This document shows, one piece after another, positions 7,788 to 15,636 of a stretch of DNA of 17,378 bases. Under the pieces are notes generated by a model. That model saw only the letters and a list, made by a program, of their open reading frames with translations. It did no database searches and was not told the origin of the DNA. The stretch comes from Bacteroidota bacterium (GTDB lineage: Bacteria; Bacteroidota; Bacteroidia; Chitinophagales; Chitinophagaceae), in NCBI GenBank assembly GCA_023412975.1, contig JAEZRB010000207.1, forward strand, positions 1 through 17,378, read 5' to 3'. A program made the position numbers and the translations under genes. The first letter of the stretch is position 1. Each line of letters starts with the position of its first letter.

Positions 7788-8120
7788 TTATTTCAATGAA
7801 AATATTTTATCCATCAATACCCATTTCTCACCCTGTTTTGCACCGGGAATTGCTTGCTGGTATTTCCACATCAGCTTTTCCCATTCCTGTACTTTGGGGT
7901 TTACTGCATCCGCCTCCTTCTTTTGTGAAAAGCTGAACTCGTCCGATACATCCATGATCATAAAAAGCCGGTTGGCAAATCGATAAATTTCCATATCCCC
8001 GATACCTGAACTAATAATACTTTCCTTTACCTCGGGCCATACCTGCCTGTGATAAGCTTCATACTCCCTGATCATTTCTTCGTTGTCGACCAGATCAAGC
8101 GCCAGACAATAACGTTTCAT
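7788..8120 (-). CDS. RhaM-family sugar mutarotase, probable L-fucose mutarotase
   Basis: The 110-residue protein is a small ferredoxin-like mutarotase of the L-rhamnose mutarotase family (COG3254, ~104 residues). Recognisable features are YHRQVWPEV (23-31), with the His and Trp-Pro-Glu that sit in the sugar pocket, the central MEIYRFANRLFMIMDV strand pair, and a conserved Trp/Met-rich helix before residue 95. It interconverts alpha and beta pyranose anomers. RhaM-like proteins occur in fucose loci as well as rhamnose loci, and no rhamnose genes (rhaA, rhaB) are present here. The start codon overlaps the permease stop as ATGA (8120-8117), indicating translational coupling. Confidence 0.9.
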   Translation of the reverse strand: MKRYCLALDLVDNEEMIREYEAYHRQVWPEVKESIISSGIGDMEIYRFANRLFMIMDVSDEFSFSQKKEADAVNPKVQEWEKLMWKYQQAIPGAKQGEKWVLMDKIFSLK

Positions 8121-9346
8121 GACTTCGCATTTACCTGTTTAAACCCGGATTGCCTCACCTTATAGCCATATACCGCAAAAGCAAAAACGATCAAAAAGCA
8201 AACCAGTGGTACGATATATGAAAATGGGGTGGAATATCTTTCCGCCAATGCCCCCATTGCCAGTGGCACCAGGGCTCCGCCCACAATCGACATGATGATA
8301 AAGGAAGAACCTTTTTTCGTGGCGCCGCCCAGGTTTTTTACACCCAATGCAAAAATGGTAGGAAACATGATCGATTCAAAAAAGAAAATCGCCATCAGGG
8401 TGTAAATCGAGATCATTCCCTGTAACCAGATCACGCCAGCCGAAAGCACGATGTTGATGAAGGCGTATATCGCCAATAATCTATGTGGCGCGATCCATTT
8501 CATGAGCGCCGTACCGGCAAACCTACCGATTGTAAACAGCAAAAGACTACCCGACAGGAGATAAGATGCTTTCTCATTGGAGATGCCCAATCCTTTTTCC
8601 GTACAATAATTGATAAACAATGCGGCGATCCCTACCTGTGCGGCCACATAAAAAAATTGTGTCAACACGGCCCAAACAAAATGACTCTGTTGAAGAAGTC
8701 TCCTACCATTTTGGTCGCTACTATAACTTGTCTCTTCTTCCACTATTTCGGGCATCGGTGTGCGTACAAAAAAAACAGCTACTACCAACACCACTACCGC
8801 GATGGCGATGTAAACCCATTGTACAGATTCAAGTCCGGCTGTGCCGGTTGAAGATTCATCACCAAAAAATAATAAGCCTCCCACAAGCGGGCCTAAAAAT
8901 GCGCCTACCCCATTAAAACTTTGTGAAAGGTTGAGCCGAAATTCAGACGTTTCGGGTTTACCCAACACCGTGATATAAGGATTGGCGGCCGTTTCGAGGA
9001 AAGTAAGACCGCTTGCCAATATAAACAGGGCTAGCAGGAAAAAACTAAAACTCGCATTCTGTGCTGATGGATAAAATAATAAAGCCCCTACCGCATAAAG
9101 CAGGAGGCCAAAAATGATCCCTTTCTTATAGCCGCGACTTTGCATAAATAGTCCGGCTGGCAACGCAATTAGAAAGTATGCACCGAAATAGGCGGCCTGT
9201 AGCCACATTGAACGCCCTTTCGTAATATCCAGTGTTTCCTGGAAATGTTTGTTCAGCACATCCAGCAGTCCATACGCAAATCCCCAGAGAAAAAACAGCG
9301 AAGTGACCAGTATGATGGGCAGCAAAAATTTCTTGGTGTCCGGCAT
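8117..9346 (-). CDS. fucP: FucP-type L-fucose:H+ symporter (MFS)
   Basis: This is an inner-membrane MFS permease of about 409 residues from the chosen start. The N terminus SLFFLWGFAYGLLDVL places Asp29 at the position of E. coli FucP Asp46, and GLTFLETAANPYITVLG places Glu118 at the position of Glu135. Both residues are needed for proton-coupled fucose transport. The frame is open upstream to 9445, but that longer start is TTG and would add a basic 33-residue tail. The ATG at 9346 gives the usual FucP N terminus, so I chose it. It is the first gene of the operon and overlaps the mutarotase by 4 bases. Related FGHS permeases carry glucose or galactose; fucose is preferred from the neighbours. 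Confidence 0.92.
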   Translation of the reverse strand: MPDTKKFLLPIILVTSLFFLWGFAYGLLDVLNKHFQETLDITKGRSMWLQAAYFGAYFLIALPAGLFMQSRGYKKGIIFGLLLYAVGALLFYPSAQNASFSFFLLALFILASGLTFLETAANPYITVLGKPETSEFRLNLSQSFNGVGAFLGPLVGGLLFFGDESSTGTAGLESVQWVYIAIAVVVLVVAVFFVRTPMPEIVEEETSYSSDQNGRRLLQQSHFVWAVLTQFFYVAAQVGIAALFINYCTEKGLGISNEKASYLLSGSLLLFTIGRFAGTALMKWIAPHRLLAIYAFINIVLSAGVIWLQGMISIYTLMAIFFFESIMFPTIFALGVKNLGGATKKGSSFIIMSIVGGALVPLAMGALAERYSTPFSYIVPLVCFLIVFAFAVYGYKVRQSGFKQVNAKS

Positions 9347-9374
9347 AAGAGGTTTCGATTGAATTCTGACTTTT

Positions 9375-9409
9375 GAAAGATAAAGGATTTTAGGAAGCCA
9401 GTTCCAAAA
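9375..9409 (-). promoter_or_regulatory. Possible Bacteroidota-type promoter of the fucose operon
   Basis: On the - strand TTTTG (9409-9405) is followed after 22 bases by TATCTTTC (9382-9375). This is one base off the Bacteroidota -7 consensus TAnnTTTG, with a spacing slightly longer than the usual ~19-20. It would place transcription start about 20 bases before the fucP ATG. It is a weak match and the only candidate I found in the 257-base gap. Confidence 0.22.
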
Positions 9410-9580
9410 AAGTCGGGACAGGCAGGTCTTGAACATCATTGACAAAAGGGACCTCCGGTACTGAAACCGCAGAAACTGCCTACGTATGGTTTAACTTTGT
9501 TGAATGGGGAGGAAAATGTGGTTAATACTGTACTACGACATTAAACTATCTTAAGCAACTTTCAACAATCTTCACCCGAT

Positions 9581-9600
9581 CAACATGGCATATCATGTTG
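9581..9600 (-). terminator. Stem-loop immediately after the Omp85 protein stop codon
   Basis: CAACATG (9581-9587) and CATGTTG (9594-9600) form a perfect 7-bp stem with a 6-base loop, starting 3 bases beyond the TAA of the upstream gene. There is no T-run after it in the transcription direction, so it may act as a 3' stabilising hairpin or weak terminator separating the signalling cluster from the fucose operon. Confidence 0.4.
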
Positions 9601-9603
9601 TGA

Positions 9604-12177
9604 TTAAAAAAACATCTCCGCCCGGAAGAATAAATTATCTCCCTCATCTGATAGGCCATACATCGCCATAAGGGTGATCTTGTTGAAAGGAAGTATGGCA
9701 AGACCCATCCCGTAACCATCATGCCAGCGTGAAGATTTTTCATCCGGCATCCAAACCCGGCCAATATCATAGAATCCAATCAGCCCGATCCTGCCATTGA
9801 AAAAATAATTCTTTGTATTGGTTATCCACCTCAGCTCTGTATTGGTATAAAAAATACTTTTTCCATAAAAGCGCTCCCGCTCATATCCTCTTAATTCCAC
9901 ATTACCACCGAGACGATTCAGGTGATAGAAATCGGGATTGCCAAATAAGGTGGCCCCGCCTGCTCTCACAGCAAATATGAACGACCGGCTAAGAGGCAGG
10001 TATAAGCCTGCGATGGCATTCATCTTTGCAAAGACTGAACCTGTATCAGCCAAATTCTTCAAGAATCCCCCTCCAAAATGGAAGGTAAATCCCCTGGATG
10101 GACAAATTGAACCGTTTGTATGATCATAGCGATACCCTACTTCCATTCCGGCAAACTGCTTCCGGTTGAAGACGGAAGGATCTATGTTTATGCCATTAGC
10201 AAGATAGTGGCCACCTTTCCTCCTGTACTTAACAGCCTGGTATATCAGCGATATTTCAGCATGATGTAATTTTTCAAATTTTCTTTCAATGCCGACCCCA
10301 CCGTAGATCCGCTGGCTGAATGTGCGGTAGTAATTAGGTTCCTTTTTATGCACAAACTCGGTACGATTACCAGTTCCAAAATAATTCTCCACTGCGGGGT
10401 CATCCACCCTGCCCTTTATTAAAAAATCCCACTTACCCAGGCCGCGCCGGAAGCGACCCACATAACCGGCATTTAACGACTTGCGTAAAAATCCATGCAA
10501 CACATGAAATGAATGTGTGATCATGTATTCGGATTTACGCCAGGGCTGGTGCGTATACACTACACCCGCGCTGATTTTTATACCCGTCTTTGGGAAAAGA
10601 TCCATCGGGTCGAAATCGAAAGCCTTGTAGGCTGAAGGTGTGATCACCGGCAGCAATGAAAAATCCACACGCTCATCCCGTATCGTATCGTATTCAAATT
10701 TTTCACCGGTAAAAAAACGGATTTTTTTGATCTGCCTCCTGTCACCGATCATGTATATGGAGTCTTCATCCTCCGGGTCAATAATACGAATACCGATACT
10801 GTTCTTTTGCTCGCCTTTTAAAGAGATAATATCACGCTGACCCAGTCCATAAACAAAAATTTCCTTCGTCTCAGCGCCATCATAAACACGCGAATAATAA
10901 GGTGTGTCGATGATATTGCCCGATTTATTGATCTTAAAAACATCCACCCTTACTTTTCGCTCTGGTAAGACATTGACTTCTATTTTTTCAGTTTTTTCAG
11001 AACCTAATACCGACACCGATTTTGCGAGGTATTTATAATAGTTCCTGGCATATTTCTGCAAATCATCGCGTCTTGATTTAAGTTTTGCAATGATCTCTGT
11101 ACCTGAAATGGCAAACATCTGTGCTGGCATCAGCCTGACACTATTCTCAATCACCGTATCGTTTAGTGCGCTTTGCAATTCACGCGCTTGTTGTAACCAT
11201 TGCTCCAGGCTAAGCTCGTTCAGAAATTTCTGGTCAAGTGAACGGCCGGCAATATTCCATCCGCCGATACTTCTTAGTGTATGACCAAACCCCTGCAAAT
11301 GTTTCCATCCCGGTATGGATGCCGCAAACCTGGGATAAAACCCATCGACCTTCGAAAAAGCATGGTCGTGATCACGGGGTACGGGTTTATAAATGGTATG
11401 GCTTCCCATGTCAAACTCTGCCCATCTCCAGTTGTCGATATACCGTCCCCAATCGCCGATAAACATGTCAAACAGGCGAGCCCGTACATAAGAAAGCTGG
11501 TCAACATCATAGTCGTTCTCACCATATATCTTTTCTGCGAGTTTATCGGAACCAATCACATTTTTTGAATTACCAAAATTTTCAGCGCCAGACTGGTCTT
11601 CGTCCGGACGTTCTTCAAATATATATAGCTGGTCGCCCCATTCGCGATTAAATGTATCCAGGGCGGCTTGCGCAGGTACAAAAACCATTTTGGGAATCAC
11701 GTGGTAAATTCCGACGGCCGCGGCCAGGGGAGTGACCATGATAGATGAAAAAGGATGTAACATGGAACTCTGGTCTTTCGCGACGCGGGCAATAAAAGTT
11801 CCTTTGGTTTCAGGTACAGACCGGGTGAAATCCTTGTTTACCGATCGAAGTACGTACTCCCTGCCATCAGCCCCTCTCAATCGCAATGTACGGGTCTGCC
11901 TCCCGCCACCAGCCAAAATCGGCATCAGCCCACCCGAAATACTATCGAGATAGAGATGGTCGACCCGAATAGCTGTATTCCACTCTTTACGATAATGCCT
12001 GCCCCAGAAAAAATTATGATACCCCGAACGTTTAAACTCCCGGCCTGGTACGACTACAGAAGTATTGGCAACATGCGGTGAGTCGTTGACAATCGTAGTT
12101 TGTCCATGTAAGGGAGCATAAGGCAACAGGGCCATTGCAAAAACGATAAATATCAGACCGGTACACTGCTGCTTCAT
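9604..12177 (-). CDS. Outer-membrane Omp85-type barrel with a putative kinase-like periplasmic domain
   Basis: The 857-residue protein has a signal peptide (1 to ~26, ending LHGQ). Residues ~45-400 form a globular periplasmic region, with a Gly-rich segment GGGRQTRTLRLRG (90-102), RLFDMFIGDWGRYIDNW (234-250) and YKPVPRDHDHAF (263-274). The last two resemble, by pattern only, the catalytic loop and metal-binding Asp pair of HipA/CotH-type atypical kinases. A beta-rich linker leads to a C-terminal Omp85-like barrel (~520-857) with the hallmark LRGYERERFYG (762-772). Many Bacteroidota carry longer relatives with an N-terminal calcineurin-like phosphoesterase; this copy lacks it. The barrel is paralogous to the interrupted one at 16895-17378. 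It lies 132 bases after the cyclase and may share its transcript. The function is unknown, and the kinase idea is inference. Confidence 0.75.
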   Translation of the reverse strand: MKQQCTGLIFIVFAMALLPYAPLHGQTTIVNDSPHVANTSVVVPGREFKRSGYHNFFWGRHYRKEWNTAIRVDHLYLDSISGGLMPILAGGGRQTRTLRLRGADGREYVLRSVNKDFTRSVPETKGTFIARVAKDQSSMLHPFSSIMVTPLAAAVGIYHVIPKMVFVPAQAALDTFNREWGDQLYIFEERPDEDQSGAENFGNSKNVIGSDKLAEKIYGENDYDVDQLSYVRARLFDMFIGDWGRYIDNWRWAEFDMGSHTIYKPVPRDHDHAFSKVDGFYPRFAASIPGWKHLQGFGHTLRSIGGWNIAGRSLDQKFLNELSLEQWLQQARELQSALNDTVIENSVRLMPAQMFAISGTEIIAKLKSRRDDLQKYARNYYKYLAKSVSVLGSEKTEKIEVNVLPERKVRVDVFKINKSGNIIDTPYYSRVYDGAETKEIFVYGLGQRDIISLKGEQKNSIGIRIIDPEDEDSIYMIGDRRQIKKIRFFTGEKFEYDTIRDERVDFSLLPVITPSAYKAFDFDPMDLFPKTGIKISAGVVYTHQPWRKSEYMITHSFHVLHGFLRKSLNAGYVGRFRRGLGKWDFLIKGRVDDPAVENYFGTGNRTEFVHKKEPNYYRTFSQRIYGGVGIERKFEKLHHAEISLIYQAVKYRRKGGHYLANGINIDPSVFNRKQFAGMEVGYRYDHTNGSICPSRGFTFHFGGGFLKNLADTGSVFAKMNAIAGLYLPLSRSFIFAVRAGGATLFGNPDFYHLNRLGGNVELRGYERERFYGKSIFYTNTELRWITNTKNYFFNGRIGLIGFYDIGRVWMPDEKSSRWHDGYGMGLAILPFNKITLMAMYGLSDEGDNLFFRAEMFF

Positions 12178-12251
12178 TTGACGGATGATGAATGTTTTTA
12201 TTCCTGGTTTGATCCACTTTTTATGGGACCAACTTTTAATTGTTTCTCGGG

Positions 12252-12283
12252 ATTCAATGGGTTCATTTCATGTACCATTGGAT
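12252..12283 (-). other. Imperfect hairpin between cyclase and Omp85 gene
   Basis: ATTCAATGG (12252-12260) pairs 8 of 9 with CCATTGGAT (12275-12283) around a 14-base loop. It lies 26 bases after the cyclase stop and has no T-run after it. It may be an intercistronic structure. No recognisable promoter was seen in the 132-base gap. Confidence 0.25.
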
Positions 12284-12309
12284 CAATGCTTATAATACAA
12301 TTTTGATAC

Positions 12310-13407
12310 CTATATCTTTAAAGCGTATAGTTGTACCGATTCGTCCACACCTTTCAAAAAAACCTCCCCCAAATCCTCACCCTGCCAGGATTTTAATATG
12401 CCGGTATCAAAGTACTCCTTAGATACAACGAATTTTTGATTCAATTCATTACATGCACTTCGGATACGGGCAGCGATATTCATGGCCTCCCCGCTGATGG
12501 CAATATCTTTCTTGATCACCCCCACTTCGCCTATCGTTACATCGCCGGCATGCAGCCCGACCCTGAACTCGGGAGCTATGGCGTATTCGCGCCTGAAATA
12601 ATCGGAGTGGCGTTGAATTTCCTTCCGCGACTCAATCACCGTATTAATGGATTTAAGAACATTCTTTTTCCTGTAAGGCCAGGTCACTACTACTTCATCA
12701 CCCACATACTGGTAGATCATGCCGCCGTTTTCCAACACAGCCTTTGACACGTAATAGATAAAATCCTTAATAAAAAAAAAGTACTTCTCATGGCCCAGTT
12801 GTTCGGCAATAGGCGTGGAATCTTTGAGGTCGAGAAACATGATGATGCGCTTCTCATTCCTGGGTCGCAGGTATTTACCAGTCAGGATCTCCCAAAATAC
12901 CCCGGGCGAATACTTCTGGTCAATTTCCACAATGATCTGCGCCGAAAGCAGCATTACGAGCCAATATAAAAGGCTATCCGCAGCCAGGCCGGTATAGAAG
13001 AAATAATTCCAAAACTGGTTTATTGTTTCATGTATGCCCAGGTTTTTGATAACCAGGAAATGTAAAATGAAAATGATGGCCGTAAGCACCAGTGCCACCA
13101 GCAACAACAGGAGTGCCTTCAATAGCCATCCGGCAAGCAATGCTTTTTTACGAAATATGATTCTCAATTCCTGCACCATCAGCCAGGCCATTAGCAGGCC
13201 ACCCAACAAAACAATCACAAACCGAAGCAGGTAAGCTTCGAATGTATTCTCCAGGTAGGGATAATCAATATCGTCGCGGGTGTAAACATTTTTGAAATAC
13301 AGGAACAGATCGATCACTGCCCATGAAACGGCAATGGTAACGATCCTGCGGAACCGGTATCTCCACACGGGTGAAGAAGACTGCCTGCCTTTCCGGAACC
13401 AGTTCAT
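12310..13407 (-). CDS. Membrane-anchored class III nucleotidyl cyclase
   Basis: The 365-residue protein has four predicted membrane segments (about 21-37, 57-78, 92-118 and 137-162) followed by a class III cyclase catalytic domain (~185-365) facing the cytosol. The metal-binding aspartates are Asp193 (FLDL) and Asp237 (VGDE). Asn310 and Arg314 (MNIAAR) are the ribose and transition-state residues, so catalysis looks intact. Of the two base-recognition positions, Asp301 (KDIAISG) keeps the Asp, but Gln233 (YQYVGD) replaces the usual adenine-binding Lys. The product, cAMP, cGMP or a cyclic pyrimidine, therefore cannot be assigned. The start ATG overlaps the ppk1 stop (ATGA at 13407-13404), so expression is coupled to polyphosphate kinase. 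Single-chain cyclases need to homodimerise. The membrane domain has no recognised sensor family. Confidence 0.9.
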   Translation of the reverse strand: MNWFRKGRQSSSPVWRYRFRRIVTIAVSWAVIDLFLYFKNVYTRDDIDYPYLENTFEAYLLRFVIVLLGGLLMAWLMVQELRIIFRKKALLAGWLLKALLLLLVALVLTAIIFILHFLVIKNLGIHETINQFWNYFFYTGLAADSLLYWLVMLLSAQIIVEIDQKYSPGVFWEILTGKYLRPRNEKRIIMFLDLKDSTPIAEQLGHEKYFFFIKDFIYYVSKAVLENGGMIYQYVGDEVVVTWPYRKKNVLKSINTVIESRKEIQRHSDYFRREYAIAPEFRVGLHAGDVTIGEVGVIKKDIAISGEAMNIAARIRSACNELNQKFVVSKEYFDTGILKSWQGEDLGEVFLKGVDESVQLYALKI

Positions 13408-15464
13408 GAGCGGTCTTTTAAATAATTATACAGTTTTGCCTGCGGGCCGGGCTCAATTGTATCCTGGGATGATTCAGCCACAACCCTCGAATAGGCGAGA
13501 TTCTCATCAAGCTCGACGGCTTTCACCGTATCGTGCCATTGTATTTCAAAATAATCTGAAAGTTCCTTCATTAACTGCGGCTCCTGTACCGGCATACATA
13601 CTTCAATCCTGTGTTGCAGGTTCCTGGTCATCCAGTCTGCTGAACCGATATAGATCTTTCTATCCTCTTCGTCTCCAAAAATGAATATGCGGCTGTGCTC
13701 CAGAAACCGGTCAATGATCCGCCGAACCCTGATGTTCTCACTCAATCCTTTCCTGCCGGGTATGATGCTACACACGCTCCTAACCAGCAATTGCACTTCC
13801 ACGCCGGCTGCCGATGCTTCATAAAGCAGGTCGATCATATACAGATCCTCCAGGTTGTTGAGCTTTATTTTGATCATCCCCTTACCGCCTTTTTTTACTT
13901 TACGAATTTGCTCCCTGATCTCCTTTTCAAATACCGGTACCATATTGTATTGGGACACCAGCAGGTAATCAAACACTTCTTTCGCCTGTTTCTGGGGTCG
14001 TTTCTCTTTCTCCAGGATCGTAAACAAGCGTTGCAGGTCCTTTGTCACTTTCTCATTGGCAGTGAAAATGGCATGATCAGTATAAAACCGCGCTGTTGTT
14101 TCATTAAAATTTCCTGTACCTACATAACCGAAAGCCTTTACACCCTGGTTGCTTCTGCGTGTAACCAGCGCGATCTTCGAATGCACCTTGATATGCGGGA
14201 TACTATAAATGATCTTTACACCGGCTTTGATCATCTCCTTGCTCCACTTAATATTATTCGCCTCATCAAAACGGGCTTTTAATTCTACAAAAACCCGCAC
14301 CTGCTTTTTATTTTTTGCCGCGCTGATCAGGGCGTTGACGATATGCGAATCCGCGGCTACCCGGTACAATGTGACTGAAATAGTTTCCACTTCCGGGTCA
14401 ATAGCGGCCTGGTTGAAAAAAGAAAGTACCGGGTTATAACTCTCGTAAGGAAAATGCAGGAGCAGATCCCTGGAAGCGATTTGCCGAAAAATATCACCGC
14501 AATACTCAACCTCTAAGGGTCGCAGCTGGGGAAAAGCCGGGTATTCTAACTCTTTACGCTTGACAGGGAAATTGGCAAGGTCCCGGAGGTTATGATACCT
14601 GCCGCCTTCATACAATTCTTCCTGGTTCAATCCGAGAGAGTTTGACAAAAAATGCTGCAGGCTCAGGGGCATACCCTTCTCGTATAAAAAGCGTGTCGGA
14701 CTTCCCATGTCTCGTTTGGCCAGTTGCTTTTCCAACTCACGTAGTATGTCTTTTTCGATCACCTCCTCATCCAGGTAGAGCTCCGCGTTTCTGGTGATCT
14801 TGAAACTATAGCACTGATGCACTTCGAACCCTGTGAATATGCAGGAAAGATTATCGCGAATAATGTCATCCAGGAATACGATATGTTGATCATCTGTATC
14901 TGATTCCAGTACAAAAAACCGTTTAATCTTATCGGTGGGAACATTTACAACCGCATGTGAAAATTCTTCCTGTCCCTCTTTTTTCAATAATACAAAAAAG
15001 TAGATGCGGTTATTTTCAGGGAAAAAATCATTTTGAAAGGCCCCGCCGATAAAAACTGGTTGAATAAAAGCCAGCACATGAGAAAAGAATAACTCCCTGA
15101 GCTGTGATGAAAACCTTTCCGGAATAGGTTTATTGTAATACAAATAGATAGCATTCGCTTCAAGATCCGGCAGCACCTGTTCGAAAATGATCCGTCCGAA
15201 TTCCTCCTGCTGTTCGGTGACCATGGCCTGTACCCGCTCTGACAAATGTTTGTCAACGGGCTGGACTGATTTATTTAAAGTTTTTTTCTTCAGTTGCGAA
15301 TACAGCGCGATCACCGGGTATCGCACCCGGAAAAATTCATCCATATTGCTGGAAAATATGGACAGGAATTTTATTCTTTCCAATAAGGGTACTGTTGTGT
15401 CAGCGGCCTCCTGGAGTACCCGGTGATTGAACCCCAGCCAGCTAATATCTCTATTGTGATACAT
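13404..15464 (-). CDS. ppk1: Polyphosphate kinase 1
   Basis: This 686-residue enzyme (E. coli Ppk is 688) reversibly transfers the ATP gamma-phosphate to inorganic polyphosphate. The N-terminal domain has SSNMDEFFRVR (38-48), with the ATP-contacting Asn. The first catalytic domain has KARFDEANN (396-404), HIKVHSK (424-430) with phospho-acceptor His428, and YVGTGNFNETTARF (447-460). The second has RKGLSENIRV (571-580), FLEHSR (587-592) with His590, and IGSADWMTRN (606-615). The protein is complete, beginning with the usual RDISWL(x)FN motif. The stop overlaps the cyclase start by 4 bases. No exopolyphosphatase (ppx) accompanies it. Instead an HD-domain gene lies 172 bases upstream, across a repeat-rich spacer that could carry its promoter. 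Confidence 0.97.
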   Translation of the reverse strand: MYHNRDISWLGFNHRVLQEAADTTVPLLERIKFLSIFSSNMDEFFRVRYPVIALYSQLKKKTLNKSVQPVDKHLSERVQAMVTEQQEEFGRIIFEQVLPDLEANAIYLYYNKPIPERFSSQLRELFFSHVLAFIQPVFIGGAFQNDFFPENNRIYFFVLLKKEGQEEFSHAVVNVPTDKIKRFFVLESDTDDQHIVFLDDIIRDNLSCIFTGFEVHQCYSFKITRNAELYLDEEVIEKDILRELEKQLAKRDMGSPTRFLYEKGMPLSLQHFLSNSLGLNQEELYEGGRYHNLRDLANFPVKRKELEYPAFPQLRPLEVEYCGDIFRQIASRDLLLHFPYESYNPVLSFFNQAAIDPEVETISVTLYRVAADSHIVNALISAAKNKKQVRVFVELKARFDEANNIKWSKEMIKAGVKIIYSIPHIKVHSKIALVTRRSNQGVKAFGYVGTGNFNETTARFYTDHAIFTANEKVTKDLQRLFTILEKEKRPQKQAKEVFDYLLVSQYNMVPVFEKEIREQIRKVKKGGKGMIKIKLNNLEDLYMIDLLYEASAAGVEVQLLVRSVCSIIPGRKGLSENIRVRRIIDRFLEHSRIFIFGDEEDRKIYIGSADWMTRNLQHRIEVCMPVQEPQLMKELSDYFEIQWHDTVKAVELDENLAYSRVVAESSQDTIEPGPQAKLYNYLKDRS

Positions 15465-15505
15465 TCAGAATATTTATTTCCGTATATGCTATTTGGCTTT
15501 AGAAC

Positions 15506-15594
15506 TTTCTCCGTGTCTTCGTGCAAATCTTCGTGTCCGCCGTGACCCAGAAAAGGACATGAAGCACACGGAGAAAACACGGAAGACACGAAGA
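15506..15594. repeat. Inverted-repeat element of CACGGAG/CACGAAG motifs before ppk1
   Basis: TTTCTCCGTGT (15506-15516) pairs perfectly with ACACGGAGAAA (15566-15576). TCTTCGTGTC (15528-15537) pairs perfectly with GACACGAAGA (15585-15594). The two interleaved stems are built from variants of the same short word, giving the region both direct and inverted repetition. It fills the 172-base gap between the HD-PycTM stop and the ppk1 start. Repeats of this word type are dispersed in many environmental bacterial genomes; here it could end one transcript or simply be an inserted intergenic repeat. Confidence 0.65.
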
Positions 15595-15636
15595 GTTAAT
15601 GAATTTTCCCCGTCCCCACCTCAGGTTTCTACATTT

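Noticed and set aside
9347..9445. N-terminal extension of the fucose permease from a TTG codon
   Set aside because: The extension is basic and unlike FucP N termini. The internal ATG at 9346 is followed at once by the family's first membrane segment.
9492..9499. TAACTTTG, a match to the Bacteroidota -7 promoter box on the + strand
   Set aside because: No -33 TTTG element lies at suitable distance and there is no + strand gene downstream.
13695..14282. 195-codon + strand frame inside ppk1
   Set aside because: It is antisense to PPK1 catalytic motifs, has no domain signature, and is an expected shadow of a well-conserved gene.
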